This document shows, piece after piece, positions 8,415 through 17,312 of a stretch of 47,925 nt of DNA (position 1 is its first letter; each line of letters opens with the position of its first letter). A program made the position numbers and the translations under genes. The notes beneath the pieces are model-generated. The model was not told where the DNA came from. It ran no database searches and saw only the letters and a program-made list of their open reading frames with translations. This stretch comes from Lentibacillus kapialis. Lineage in GTDB: Bacteria; Bacillota; Bacilli; Bacillales; Amphibacillaceae. The DNA lies in NCBI RefSeq assembly GCF_014646635.1, contig NZ_BMNQ01000021.1, positions 1 through 47,925 on the forward strand, given 5' to 3'.

Positions 8415-9371
8415 TTAAACCCACGACACCACAAACTCAGCATCACCTGACATTTCAAATGTTTCAATTCCATGCGGCAAAATGAAGTGGGAGCCTTTCG
8501 CGATTTCAAACCGGCTGTCGCTCACGACAAGAACGGCTGTCCCTTTTATAACACTGACCTGCAAAAAATCAGCCACCATTGTCTGTTCCGTATGACCATC
8601 CAACGACCATTGACTCACACCAAAATATTCATTTTCAACGCATTTTAGTGTCGTCAAACCACCCGAAACGTCCTTTTCCTGATTCAGCTCGGGAACCTGG
8701 TGGGGAACATGCGTTACCGCTGCGGCTTTTTCAAGATGCAACTCCCGCTCATTGCCTTCTGCATCTGTCCGGTCATAGTCATAAACACGATAAGTCGTAT
8801 CTGAGCTCTGCTGTGTTTCCAAAATAACAATGCCGCTACCGATCGCATGAATGGTTCCACTTGGCACATAAACAAAGTCGCCGGGCTGTACCTTCACACG
8901 CCTCAACAGCTTATCCCAAGCACCATCCGCCATCATCTGCTCCAGTTCCTGTTTCGTTTGAGCATGGTGCCCCAGAACAAGCTCCGAACCTTCCTCGGCA
9001 TCTAATATATACCAGCATTCGGTTTTTCCGTATGGAACACCTTCTACATCACGGGCAAACGCATCATCCGGATGCACTTGTACTGACAGATCATCATGGG
9101 CATCCAACATTTTGACGAGCAACGGATAGGCTTCATGATTATCGTTTGATTTATTGAAGAGTTCACCATGGAATTCCCAGGCATCGGCCAAAGTCTTTCC
9201 CTTCAGCGGACCGTTTTCGATCATACTCGGACCGTTCGGATGTGCCGAAATGACCCAGGCTTCCCCTGTTTGTTCTGATGGAATATCGTAATGATAAACA
9301 GTTTTTAATTTATCGCCGCCCCAGATCTTTTCCTGGAAAACGGGCTGTAAAAAAATCGGTTCGTTATACAT
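8415..9371 (-). CDS. manA: Mannose-6-phosphate isomerase, class I
   Basis: It interconverts mannose-6-phosphate and fructose-6-phosphate. The 318-residue length is normal for the short Bacillus type. Zinc ligands are Gln98 and His100 (SVQVHPDD), Glu118 (KTECWY) and His175 (SGTIHAIG), and catalytic Arg195 lies in TTYRVYDYDRTD. The start is ATG with GGAGGGG five bases upstream. With the ManP-like PTS, ManR-like regulator and ROK kinase beyond the acetyltransferase, it forms a mannose-use neighbourhood. A divergent promoter region shared with the acetyltransferase gene has an extended -10 at 9428-9436. Confidence 0.95.
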   Translation of the reverse strand: MYNEPIFLQPVFQEKIWGGDKLKTVYHYDIPSEQTGEAWVISAHPNGPSMIENGPLKGKTLADAWEFHGELFNKSNDNHEAYPLLVKMLDAHDDLSVQVHPDDAFARDVEGVPYGKTECWYILDAEEGSELVLGHHAQTKQELEQMMADGAWDKLLRRVKVQPGDFVYVPSGTIHAIGSGIVILETQQSSDTTYRVYDYDRTDAEGNERELHLEKAAAVTHVPHQVPELNQEKDVSGGLTTLKCVENEYFGVSQWSLDGHTEQTMVADFLQVSVIKGTAVLVVSDSRFEIAKGSHFILPHGIETFEMSGDAEFVVSWV

Positions 9372-9427
9372 TCATACCCCTCCATTAATATTATCATTGC
9401 GCTTAAATAATCAATTACGTCACCTTG

Positions 9428-9467
9428 ATTATAGCAAAAATAATCGCTTTTGCACGTATGCTATAAT
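9428..9467. promoter_or_regulatory. Back-to-back extended -10 promoters (manA / GNAT)
   Basis: TGCTATAAT occurs on the plus strand at 9459-9467 and, as its exact inverse ATTATAGCA, at 9428-9436. These are extended -10 elements for the rightward acetyltransferase gene and the leftward manA gene. Only about 28 bp separate the two TATAAT boxes, so the promoters overlap. Neither has a good -35, as expected for extended -10 promoters. Confidence 0.65.
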
Positions 9468-9497
9468 GAATCTATCATGAATAAGCGAGGTATTGCT

Positions 9498-10034
9498 TTG
9501 GAACATCAATCACTCTATATGATCCATGATCTGAAAACAATTCCTGACTATCCCCTACCTGATGGATTTGAATTCAGCTTGCTGACTCGTGAAGAAGAAG
9601 GTATACAATGGGCGAAAATCACAACAGCAACAGGTGAATTTCCGGATGAACTTCGGGCATTAAAACGATTCAGAGCTGAACTCGCAGCAACTTTAAACAC
9701 CGCGCAAGAACGCGTTATCTTCTTAAAGACAGCAAACGGAAAATATGTCGGAACCGCATCTGCATGGTTTGGCAAATGGAACGACGAAACCATCGGAAGA
9801 CTGCATTGGGTGGAGATTATTCCTGAATGTCAAGGCCATAAACTGGGCCGTCCACTGATTGCTGCATCCCTCAGACTGCTCAAACAACATCATGGTAAAG
9901 CATATTTAAAAACACAGCCCCGCAGTCCGGCAGCCATCCATTTATACCTCGATTTCGGTTTTAAACCCGTCATACACGCAGCTGACGAAAAACGCGCCTG
10001 GAATCATGTGTTCCACGAGCTTAATAAACATTGA
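9498..10034 (+). CDS. GNAT family N-acetyltransferase
   Basis: It is an acetyl-CoA-dependent acetyltransferase with an unknown acceptor. The proposed start is TTG 9498 (178 residues): it has GCGAGG seven bases upstream, whereas frames beginning at 9450 or 9477 lie on top of, or only a few bases past, the promoter. The central strand KYVGTASAWF, then HWVEIIPECQGHKLGRPLIA, matches the GNAT acetyl-CoA-binding motif A, and the C-terminal segment HLYLDFGFKPV is also typical. It is one of only three rightward genes here and converges on the PTS gene, with two tandem hairpin repeats between them. Confidence 0.85.
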   Translation: MEHQSLYMIHDLKTIPDYPLPDGFEFSLLTREEEGIQWAKITTATGEFPDELRALKRFRAELAATLNTAQERVIFLKTANGKYVGTASAWFGKWNDETIGRLHWVEIIPECQGHKLGRPLIAASLRLLKQHHGKAYLKTQPRSPAAIHLYLDFGFKPVIHAADEKRAWNHVFHELNKH

Positions 10035-10045
10035 TGCCGACTTTT

Positions 10046-10223
10046 ATTAGAAAAACTCGGCATTCGCCTCGTCTTATAGCGAATGCCGAAGCTTTTCTTA
10101 TAAGGTCATCCATCATTTATACTTTCTGACGTTATTAGAAAAACGCGGCATTCGCCTCGTCCTATAGCGAGTGCCGAAGTTTTTCTTATAAGGTCATCCA
10201 TCATTTATACGCTCTGACGTTAT
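10046..10223. repeat. Dispersed hairpin repeat, copies 2 and 3 in tandem
   Basis: Two head-to-tail units of about 88 bp (10046-10133 and 10134-10223) differ at few positions. Each has the CGGCATTCGC/GCGAATGCCG stem and the tail ending CTGACGTTAT. They fill the gap between the convergent acetyltransferase and PTS genes, where they may act as transcription terminators or mRNA 3' ends for the rightward gene (inference). Confidence 0.9.
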
Positions 10224-10225
10224 AA

Positions 10226-10252
10226 ACAAAGGGACAGACCCGCGCCTGCCCC
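10226..10252 (-). terminator. Rho-independent terminator of the EIIBCA gene
   Basis: On the minus strand GGGGCAG (10252-10246) pairs with CTGTCCC (10237-10231), including one G:U pair. A short T-rich run TTTGTTTA follows, directly after the PTS gene stop. Confidence 0.7.
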
Positions 10253-10260
10253 TCCATCAC

Positions 10261-12246
10261 TTACTGAATAGCATCCAGCAGTTCGTATGCTTCTTCTTTC
10301 GTTTCGGCATTCATCAATTGCTCCCGGAATGAATCATCCATCAATTTGCGGGAAAGCATTTGCAGGATTTTTAGGTGATCATCGCCTGCTCTTTCTTCCG
10401 GTATCGCAATCATGAATATTAACTTCGCAGCCGTTCCGTCAAGACTCTTCCAGTCGATGCCCTCGGGACTGATTCCAAATACAACAGCCGGTTTCCTAAC
10501 AGCAGCCGATTTTGCATGCGGAATAGCGATGTTCATACCAAGTCCGGTTGTGCTTTCTTTTTCACGGTCAAATATCGCTTGTTTAACCGTTTCTTTAGAA
10601 GCAATGCATTTTTCCGCATCCAGCATTTGAACGAACTCATCAACCACTTCTTCCTGTGATGAACCGGATATATTCATGGTCATCAAATCCCGGCTAAGGA
10701 TATCCGTCAATTTATTAATCGTCACATCTTCTTCGCTCTCTTGCTGATTTGTTCCGACTGCTTGATCATATTCAGCTGTTTGTTCAGCACTATCCACCAT
10801 ATCATCATTCGAATCAATGCCCACTTCTGCTCCTTCAGGTGTTGTCGCAGCAGGTATCACATCTTTCTTAAGAAGATTAATCAACAGTGCTGTGACAACT
10901 GTCCCGATAGCGGCGGCTATGAAAAACATCAGCACATTGTCCACCGCACCGAGAACAGCAACGATAGGTCCGCCATGTGCGACACGATCACCAACATGAC
11001 CAAGCATAGCAATAACCGATCCGGTCATCGATCCGACCATAATACTAGGGATAACCCGGATTGGATCCTGTGCAGCAAACGGAATGGCCCCTTCTGTAAT
11101 ACCAAATAAGCCCATGGTAAACGATGCTTTTCCGGTTTCTTTTTCAGCCGGCTGATACTTGCGCTTGTTCAAAAACGTTGCGAGTCCCATGCCAAGCGGT
11201 GGCACACAAATGGCGACGGCAATCGGTCCCATGATGTCATAATTTCCTTCAGCAATCATCGCAGAACCAAACAGAAATGCCACTTTATTGAACGGCCCGC
11301 CCATATCAACAGCAATCATCGCGCCGAGAATCAACGCCAGAACAACCGAACTTGCACCCTGCATGCTTTCCAGCCACGTTGTCAGTGATTCAAAGATACT
11401 CGCGACAGGTGCACCAATAACAAAAATGAATAATATACCAACAATCAGCGATGCGATAATGGGAATAAAGATAATCGGCATAACCGGCTGCACAGCTTGC
11501 GGCACTTTAATCTTCTTAATGCCCAGTACAACATATCCGGCTAAGAAACCGGCAATAATGCCACCGATAAACCCTGCGCCGGCTTCACTACCATAAAAGC
11601 TCCCTGTCACGGCAATATAACCACCAATCATCCCTGGAACCAGACCAGGACGATCAGCTATACTGACAGCAATGAACCCGGCCAGAATCGGAACCATGAA
11701 ACTGAATGACGCATTGCCGATATTCTCAATCTGTTTCCAAAATGAGTCGTCAGGAATACTGATTCCGCCATCTGTCTGTACACCACCGAGTGCCAAAGAA
11801 ATGGCAATCAGCAAACCACCGACAACAATAAATGGAATCATGTATGAAACACCATTCATTAAATGCCGGTAAATGGGATTTTCCTTATCTTTCTTTTCTT
11901 TTTTAACCTGATCCACCGACTTCAAGTCAGACTTATAAACCGGCACATCATCATCCTGAACCCGTTTGATTAATTGTTCGGGTTTGCTTATGCCTTCCTG
12001 GACACCAACCACAAGCAACTTCTTTCCGGCAAAGCGTTCTTTGGAAATATCTTTGTCACTGGCAATAATAATGCCATCTGCTTCTTCTATATCTTTTTCG
12101 GTAAGCTCATTTTCGGCTCCAATCGACCCTTGTGTCTCGACTTTCATATCAACACCCATCTCATCAGCCGCTTTTTGCAGATTTTCAGCAGCCATGTATG
12201 TGTGTGCGATACCGACCGGACACGCGGTGACAGCCAATAGTCGCAT
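10261..12246 (-). CDS. manP: PTS EIIBCA, fructose/mannose family, probable ManP
   Basis: It imports and phosphorylates a hexose, probably mannose to mannose-6-phosphate. It has 661 residues in the order IIB, IIC, IIA. IIB (about 1-100) has Cys9 in TACPVGIAHTYMAAE. The IIC membrane domain (about 125-470) includes the DMGGPFNKVAF loop. An acidic linker leads to IIA (about 510-661) with His577 in NIAIPHAKSAA. B-C-A order without an HPr-like domain, no fruK partner, a ManR-like regulator next door and manA nearby favour ManP over FruA; the sequence alone would not exclude fructose. RBS GAGGAGG precedes ATG. It has its own promoter region because a terminator follows the regulator gene. Confidence 0.88.
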   Translation of the reverse strand: MRLLAVTACPVGIAHTYMAAENLQKAADEMGVDMKVETQGSIGAENELTEKDIEEADGIIIASDKDISKERFAGKKLLVVGVQEGISKPEQLIKRVQDDDVPVYKSDLKSVDQVKKEKKDKENPIYRHLMNGVSYMIPFIVVGGLLIAISLALGGVQTDGGISIPDDSFWKQIENIGNASFSFMVPILAGFIAVSIADRPGLVPGMIGGYIAVTGSFYGSEAGAGFIGGIIAGFLAGYVVLGIKKIKVPQAVQPVMPIIFIPIIASLIVGILFIFVIGAPVASIFESLTTWLESMQGASSVVLALILGAMIAVDMGGPFNKVAFLFGSAMIAEGNYDIMGPIAVAICVPPLGMGLATFLNKRKYQPAEKETGKASFTMGLFGITEGAIPFAAQDPIRVIPSIMVGSMTGSVIAMLGHVGDRVAHGGPIVAVLGAVDNVLMFFIAAAIGTVVTALLINLLKKDVIPAATTPEGAEVGIDSNDDMVDSAEQTAEYDQAVGTNQQESEEDVTINKLTDILSRDLMTMNISGSSQEEVVDEFVQMLDAEKCIASKETVKQAIFDREKESTTGLGMNIAIPHAKSAAVRKPAVVFGISPEGIDWKSLDGTAAKLIFMIAIPEERAGDDHLKILQMLSRKLMDDSFREQLMNAETKEEAYELLDAIQ

Positions 12247-12281
12247 AATTGTTGCCTCCTCTTTTTTGTTCTATCCTTATT

Positions 12282-12295
12282 ATAAAACGATTTCA
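12282..12295 (-). promoter_or_regulatory. Imperfect cre-like box upstream of the EIIBCA gene
   Basis: On the minus strand TGAAATCGTTTTAT matches the cre consensus at 12 of 14 positions. It overlaps a TATAAT-like -10 and the candidate manP promoter. It is plausible but weaker than the other boxes in this window. Confidence 0.4.
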
Positions 12296-12304
12296 GGTCA
12301 AAAA

Positions 12305-12346
12305 AATAATTCATTTTTACCGGAAAACCGGAAAAAACGAATTATT
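12305..12346 (-). terminator. Terminator at the end of the ManR-like gene
   Basis: A 19-bp stem with a TTTT loop (12305-12323 with 12328-12346; only two mismatched pairs) is followed on the minus strand by a run of T. The stem includes the TAA stop of the regulator gene (12342-12344). It isolates the regulator transcript from the downstream EIIBCA gene. Confidence 0.85.
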
Positions 12347-14258
12347 GCTCGAAAACGGTCAACATATCGGATGTACTTTCCGCCTGGGTCAACTGTTCCA
12401 CAATCGTAGGGTGCTGACTTATGGAAGCAATGGTTTGCATGAGTGATTGTGTCATTTTCTGATCCTCTTTGGCAATCGCCAGCAAAAACACCACGGAAAC
12501 CATGTCACGCCCCCATTGTACCGGTTCCCGCAGCACCGCCAAGGATACAACTGTTTTCTTCACAAACTCCGGATCAGCATGGGGTATGGCGATCCCCCCG
12601 CCGACAGCCGTAGCGGATGTCCTTTCCCTTAACATGGCACTATGAACAAACGCTTTTTCAGCAAATCCATTTTGAACAAGGTTATCGGCAAGCATTTCAA
12701 CGATTTCAAACCGGTGTTCCAAAGCCATTCCCATATAGATGGCATCCGTATCCACGAGCTGTTTAAGTTTAGTCATCATTTCTTTTTCGGTTGTTTCTTC
12801 CTGATCGATTGATTGGATAAATTGCTCCAGCCGCTCTTTATCATCAGATTCCAGAAGTGGGGACACAACCAGCACCGGAACCTCGGACTCATATATTTCC
12901 GTCGTGGATATAAGCATATCAACGTCCTGATTTTCCAAAAATGCCGGAAGCTCTGCTTTTCCAATACTCGCCAGGATGTCTAGCCCCTTGTAGGATTGTT
13001 CCAGTTTTGCCTGAAGCAAATGCGACATCCCAACACCAAGGTCACAGACAATCACGGTCCGTTTAGCTGTTGTTCGTTCCTTTTGCATACGTTCAATGGA
13101 AGCCTGAAAATGCAGAACAAGATAAGCCGCTTCATCTTCAGGAATATTTAAATTATAGGCTTCATTTATCTTCTCGACAGCCAGAATCACCATACTGAAC
13201 ATGTAGGCATACGTCTTTTTAATATCTGAAAGCATTGGATTTCTGATGGTAAGCCCGTACCGTATACGGTGTAAAGCTGAAGCAAGATGGATTTCGAGGC
13301 CATCTGTCAACACCTTGTCATCTCCAAACCGGATCATGGTCATGCGTCTTAGCTGTGCAGTCATCTGGTGGACGATACCAGCCACTAGATCATCCGATTT
13401 GACCGCTTGTCCGGCGTGAGCAGTCCGGCAGCTTTCCAGATGCCATGTGAAATAAATATACTCGTCTTTTGGGAACGACAAACCCAGAGCATTTTCCAGA
13501 CGTTTCAAGAGCCAGGCTGTCATGTGGTAGGTATCCAGCTTCACACCGGTATCATCTGATTGACCAAGCAAAATCGGTGAGCGTTGACGGGTACGTTTAA
13601 TCATGATCAGCGCATGAATATGCAGACTCTCAAATTCACCTGCCGTCAAATCAATCGGATAATGTATTTGTAAATCTTGCAGGTGCTTTCGGACTGTATT
13701 AATTTCATGCTGAGAGAAGAGTTGAAGCACTTGCTGTTTTGGGTACGATTCAGATGGGATCAATTCCGGCAAATTCGCCAGCGCATTGCGTTTATTTAAT
13801 TCATGTCCATTAATGAAATGACCAAGGCGCTGTTTTGATTCCAGCTTCAGATCGTAACCTTCAAGCCAGTCGGCAATCCGACCCAGTTCATGCCTGACTG
13901 TTGTACGATTGGTAAAATACTTTTCAGCAAGACTTGCTAATGTCAGTGGTTTGTTGCTTATAAGCAGCTGGTAAGCCATCTCCAATAAGCGGTCTTTTCC
14001 GGTTATTGCTTCAGTCTGATAGATTCGGTTCAACAATTCTGCTTTGTCTTCCCTACCAGCATCAAGCGCAATGCCCATGCCACGCTTGCGTTTTAACTCA
14101 GCAGAAGGATAATCTGTGAGCATTGTTTCAATTCTGTTCAAATCATTGCGCACTGTCTTTTCGGAACAATCCAGTTCATCTGCCAAATCTTGTATATGAA
14201 AAAAATCATGTAAATCTGTCAGAAGAATGCGCAATAGTTCTTTTTGTCTGCGGTTCAT
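12342..14258 (-). CDS. manR: PRD-containing transcription activator, ManR/MtlR type
   Basis: It is a PTS-controlled activator of the adjacent EIIBCA gene (by family). It has 638 residues from ATG 14258 (MNRRQKELLRILL); a longer frame to 14324 starts in poor context. Domains are an N-terminal HTH (VRNDLNRIETML near residue 40), two PRDs (about 180-390), a GatB-like EIIB domain beginning TVIVCDLGVGMSHLLQ and a C-terminal EIIA with the phosphorylatable His in GGIAIPHADPEF. The order matches B. subtilis ManR and MtlR; position next to a ManP-like PTS favours ManR. Activity would be set by phosphorylation from HPr and from the cognate EII. Confidence 0.87.
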   Translation of the reverse strand: MNRRQKELLRILLTDLHDFFHIQDLADELDCSEKTVRNDLNRIETMLTDYPSAELKRKRGMGIALDAGREDKAELLNRIYQTEAITGKDRLLEMAYQLLISNKPLTLASLAEKYFTNRTTVRHELGRIADWLEGYDLKLESKQRLGHFINGHELNKRNALANLPELIPSESYPKQQVLQLFSQHEINTVRKHLQDLQIHYPIDLTAGEFESLHIHALIMIKRTRQRSPILLGQSDDTGVKLDTYHMTAWLLKRLENALGLSFPKDEYIYFTWHLESCRTAHAGQAVKSDDLVAGIVHQMTAQLRRMTMIRFGDDKVLTDGLEIHLASALHRIRYGLTIRNPMLSDIKKTYAYMFSMVILAVEKINEAYNLNIPEDEAAYLVLHFQASIERMQKERTTAKRTVIVCDLGVGMSHLLQAKLEQSYKGLDILASIGKAELPAFLENQDVDMLISTTEIYESEVPVLVVSPLLESDDKERLEQFIQSIDQEETTEKEMMTKLKQLVDTDAIYMGMALEHRFEIVEMLADNLVQNGFAEKAFVHSAMLRERTSATAVGGGIAIPHADPEFVKKTVVSLAVLREPVQWGRDMVSVVFLLAIAKEDQKMTQSLMQTIASISQHPTIVEQLTQAESTSDMLTVFEQ

Positions 14259-14389
14259 GTGTAACACCGTCCACCATTTGATAAGTCCTAACCTTATCTT
14301 AGCTGACATGACGACGCCGTACAATCAAACAGGGACAGCAGCACTGATTGTCACACTCCCGGCAGTATCATACCGGTACACAAACAACA

Positions 14390-15244
14390 TTACATGCCCG
14401 CAGTCAGTGCAATAGCGCCTTTCACCCCTTGCTCATCATCCAGCTGTGGTGCCGTGATGAATTCATTCATGCCGCTTAACGTGATATAACCATTCACCAG
14501 CTCAGAAACCTTTTGCCGGACAAGCGGAAACAAAACATCCTGCTTCATCACCCCACCGCCCAGAATGATGCGCTCAGGTGACAGAATGAGCGTATAGCCG
14601 GCAATGGCATGTGCCAAATAATGACTCTCGATTTCCCATACGTGTTTCTCATCGCTCAAGAGATGCCCTTCTCTGCCATACCTTTTTTCAATCGCGGGAC
14701 CGGACGCCATCCCTTCAAGACAGTTGCCATGGTACGGGCAAATGCCGGCAAACGAATCATCAGGATGCTTGGGAGTGATGATATGTCCCATCTCCGGATG
14801 ACTTTGTCCCTGAAATGTCCGACCATCTTGCACCAGACCTGCTCCGATGCCTGTTCCGATTGTCATGTATAAACAACTGTTCACATCTTGTCCGGCACCA
14901 TGATGATATTCCGCCAGGCATGCCGCATTGACATCCGTATCGACATAAACGGGGATCTGAAATGCCTTCTGCAACCGGCCCAATAGGTCAACATGCTTCC
15001 AGGCCGTTTTAGGTGTATTTAAAATCATGCCATATGTATCGCTGTTTTTGTCCAGATCAATTGGACCAAAACTCCCGACACCCAATGATTCCAACTCAAC
15101 GTTCGAAAAAAACGTCTGTACCTTTGCAAGTGTTTCATCCGGATCCTGTGTTGGGATACTTTGTTTTGCTTGTACGTTTCCGGAACGATCACCGACCGCA
15201 CAAACCATTTTCGTACCCCCCGCTTCGATTCCGCCTATGAACAT
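14390..15244 (-). CDS. ROK family sugar kinase (GmuE-like fructo/mannokinase)
   Basis: It phosphorylates a free hexose, probably fructose or mannose, with ATP. It has 284 residues from ATG 15244 (MFIGGIEAGGTK), preceded by GGGGG; an in-frame TTG five codons earlier is possible. Visible are the phosphate loop GGIEAGGTK, the catalytic Asp in DTDVNAACLAE, TIGTGIGAG and the ROK zinc region HPEMGHI followed by CPYHGNCLEGMASGPA. It closely resembles B. subtilis GmuE. It precedes the ManR-like gene by about 130 bases on the same strand and may be co-expressed with it. Confidence 0.9.
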   Translation of the reverse strand: MFIGGIEAGGTKMVCAVGDRSGNVQAKQSIPTQDPDETLAKVQTFFSNVELESLGVGSFGPIDLDKNSDTYGMILNTPKTAWKHVDLLGRLQKAFQIPVYVDTDVNAACLAEYHHGAGQDVNSCLYMTIGTGIGAGLVQDGRTFQGQSHPEMGHIITPKHPDDSFAGICPYHGNCLEGMASGPAIEKRYGREGHLLSDEKHVWEIESHYLAHAIAGYTLILSPERIILGGGVMKQDVLFPLVRQKVSELVNGYITLSGMNEFITAPQLDDEQGVKGAIALTAGM

Positions 15245-15345
15245 GTGCTCAACCCCCAACGATTCGTATCCTTTAAAAAGTTCATTGTATATATAGAGGA
15301 TAACATGTTCATGTTCTTATTTCGATTCGCCCCACCCCCAACCAT

Positions 15346-16860
15346 TTATCTATCTCTCATAGCAGCATTCACCTTTTGGGTTGTGTGACTAACATCTGCC
15401 GTGAAGTAGGGTTCATACGCCTCAACAGGAGGCTTTCTCGTTAAAAATACGGCGATTAAAACGCCTATTAAAGACGCCGTAACAGCTATAACAAACGGGG
15501 TAGCAAAGCCCGAAGCCTTAGCCATAACATAACTTACAGAACCCATGATGATCCCTGTATAGGCGCCGGCTCTGTTCATCCTTTTCCAATATAAACCTAA
15601 AAAGACAACCAAAAAGAACGCAGACCCAAAACCTCCATATATGTAGACAAATCCCATCGCGATGAACCAAGGAGGATCAATCGCCAGAACGACGGCAGCA
15701 ATGGCAATTAACAACACACTTAACCGCAGCCATCTTCTAAAGCCCTTATCGGTTACTTTTTTAGAAAAAATGTTTAAATAAACATCATAATAAAGTGACG
15801 TTGCACAATGCAGCAGCATTGAATTGGCAGTTGATATGGCGGCTGCACAAATGGCAATCAATGTAACAGCCCCGATAATGGACGGTGTATACTCTTGTAT
15901 AAGCAATGGCACAATATAATCGGTTGTTTTTCCTTCAGGTATACTTGGAATCAAAACTTTTGCACCAAGGCCGATTACAATTAATGGACTCATAATGAAG
16001 ATTAAAAGAAATATAGTTCCCATGATCTGTAATATAGCGACTTTGATATTCTGCGGAGCGAGCATTCGTGTCACCCAATGCGGTGAAGCGGGCGTTCCCA
16101 ATGAATTTGAAATAAAAATGGAAAACAATGCCCCAAAGCTAAAGGTGCCCAAAGGTGATGTGAGCACTCCCTTATCCAGCTCGGGGCCGCCAGCGATCGT
16201 GGGAGCTGTGGTGACGGAAAGTGTTTCTAATATACGTGACATTCCGCCGGTAAGCTTCCAGACAACGCCCCCTGCCAGTAGGACACCTATCGTTATGAGA
16301 ACCGTATTTAATGTATCTGTAGCTGCCACCGACCAAAATCCGCCAAAACTGGTTATCATAATAAATAACAAAAAACCGAATATAGCAATCTCGTAATCAA
16401 TGCCTGTTATGGTAGAGAACACAATACCAAAGCCTGACACCTGTATATTCACCAACAGAAGATAACCAACAAACATTAAAAAACCAACAATCGCCTGCAA
16501 CGTACTTTTTTTCTGAAACGGTTCAAATCTATGCCGTATAAATTCCGGAAATGTTCTTGCCGGTAACTCAGGTCGTCTTATTTTGTAAGCAACAATCGGG
16601 AGTAAAGCACCTCCAAAGCACCACCCGGCAACCCACCCGATAATAGCCGCAACACCTGAACTGTATAAGTAGCCGGGCACTCCAATAACCGAAGCCACAC
16701 TGATCCAGGTAGCTGTTGTAGTGCCAATGCTTAACAGCAGGCCAATCTTATGTCCTCCGATTGTGTAATCGTCAATTGATTCTGCAACTTTGAGACTTTT
16801 TAAATTGGCCCATACAAGAAAAAATATATAAAAACAGAATACCGTTATGTACCAAAACAT
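15346..16860 (-). CDS. Sodium:solute symporter (SSS), S-box controlled
   Basis: It is a sodium-coupled secondary transporter of 504 residues with about 13 membrane segments. It begins MFWYITVFCFYIFFLVW, then DDYTIGGHKIGLLLSIGTTTATW, the usual SSS N-terminal signature. AAAISTANSMLLHCATS in the second half corresponds to the conserved TM8 sodium-site region. It starts 21 bases after a 44-residue membrane protein gene, and both lie downstream of a SAM-I riboswitch. Because S-box leaders control methionine and cysteine genes almost exclusively, the substrate is probably methionine, a methionine precursor or a sulfur compound (inference). GGCAGGTG precedes the ATG. Confidence 0.9.
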   Translation of the reverse strand: MFWYITVFCFYIFFLVWANLKSLKVAESIDDYTIGGHKIGLLLSIGTTTATWISVASVIGVPGYLYSSGVAAIIGWVAGWCFGGALLPIVAYKIRRPELPARTFPEFIRHRFEPFQKKSTLQAIVGFLMFVGYLLLVNIQVSGFGIVFSTITGIDYEIAIFGFLLFIMITSFGGFWSVAATDTLNTVLITIGVLLAGGVVWKLTGGMSRILETLSVTTAPTIAGGPELDKGVLTSPLGTFSFGALFSIFISNSLGTPASPHWVTRMLAPQNIKVAILQIMGTIFLLIFIMSPLIVIGLGAKVLIPSIPEGKTTDYIVPLLIQEYTPSIIGAVTLIAICAAAISTANSMLLHCATSLYYDVYLNIFSKKVTDKGFRRWLRLSVLLIAIAAVVLAIDPPWFIAMGFVYIYGGFGSAFFLVVFLGLYWKRMNRAGAYTGIIMGSVSYVMAKASGFATPFVIAVTASLIGVLIAVFLTRKPPVEAYEPYFTADVSHTTQKVNAAMRDR

Positions 16861-16881
16861 AGAGCTTCACCTGCCTTTCGC

Positions 16882-17016
16882 TTACTTATATTTAAAAATA
16901 CGACCAGTGGCACCCCAGCGTTTGACGCCTGATTTCTCAACTTTCCAGCAGAGAAATGTGTTTAGTGCAACGCTGAACACCATAATAATAATCCAGATTG
17001 TCATGGCAATGAACAT
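16882..17016 (-). CDS. 44-residue symporter-associated membrane protein
   Basis: A short gene with an ideal AAAGGAG site nine bases before ATG encodes one hydrophobic helix (MFIAMTIWIIIMVFSVALN) and a basic tail (GVKRWGATGRIFKYK). It ends 21 bases before the SSS gene. Similar tiny proteins are known beside SSS transporters (small accessory protein type), presumably as a subunit or stability factor. It is the first gene after the S-box leader. Confidence 0.75.
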   Translation of the reverse strand: MFIAMTIWIIIMVFSVALNTFLCWKVEKSGVKRWGATGRIFKYK

Positions 17017-17104
17017 CTTAACGCACTCCTTTCCGCCTTTATAATGTTCCTCTTATGCTATGTTCTTTCGAATACATTTTCCGCTTATGATAACGTGTTA
17101 AAAT

Positions 17105-17142
17105 GAAAAAGCCCCTTCTCCTTATGAAAAGAGAAGGGACTG
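17105..17142 (-). terminator. S-box regulated terminator
   Basis: On the minus strand AGTCCCTTCTC (17142-17132) pairs with GAGAAGGGGCT (17121-17111), 11 bp including one G:U pair, followed by five T. The 5' half can instead pair with the 3' strand of aptamer helix P1 (GAGAAGAGGG), the expected antiterminator. Confidence 0.9.
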
Positions 17143-17170
17143 ACAATCATGTGCGGATTCAGTTCACCCT

Positions 17171-17279
17171 CTTCTCATCTTCGGAATAGCTTCATTCCTC
17201 TGAATTTGGCACCGGGTATCACCATACTGGTTGCCGAGGTTTCTCAGGGTCAGGTCCCTCCACCTCTCGCGATAAGAAG
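17171..17279 (-). ncRNA. SAM-I (S-box) riboswitch aptamer
   Basis: Read on the minus strand, helix P1 is CTTCTTATC (17279-17271) with GATGAGAAG (17179-17171), 9 bp. Between them are the conserved core AGAGGTGGAGGGAC, the GGCAACC box (17235-17229), GGTGCCAA and a final helix leading to GAAGATGAGAAG. With the downstream terminator this is a canonical transcription-OFF S-box: SAM binding stabilises P1 and allows termination. It controls the 44-residue protein and the SSS symporter genes. Confidence 0.95.
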
Positions 17280-17312
17280 AATAATAATGATTCAAATATT
17301 TAGTTCGTTAAC

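Noticed and set aside
10261-12246. Calling the EIIBCA gene fruA
   Set aside because: No 1-phosphofructokinase or DeoR-type fruR is present; the ManR-like regulator and manA favour manP, though the substrate is not proven.
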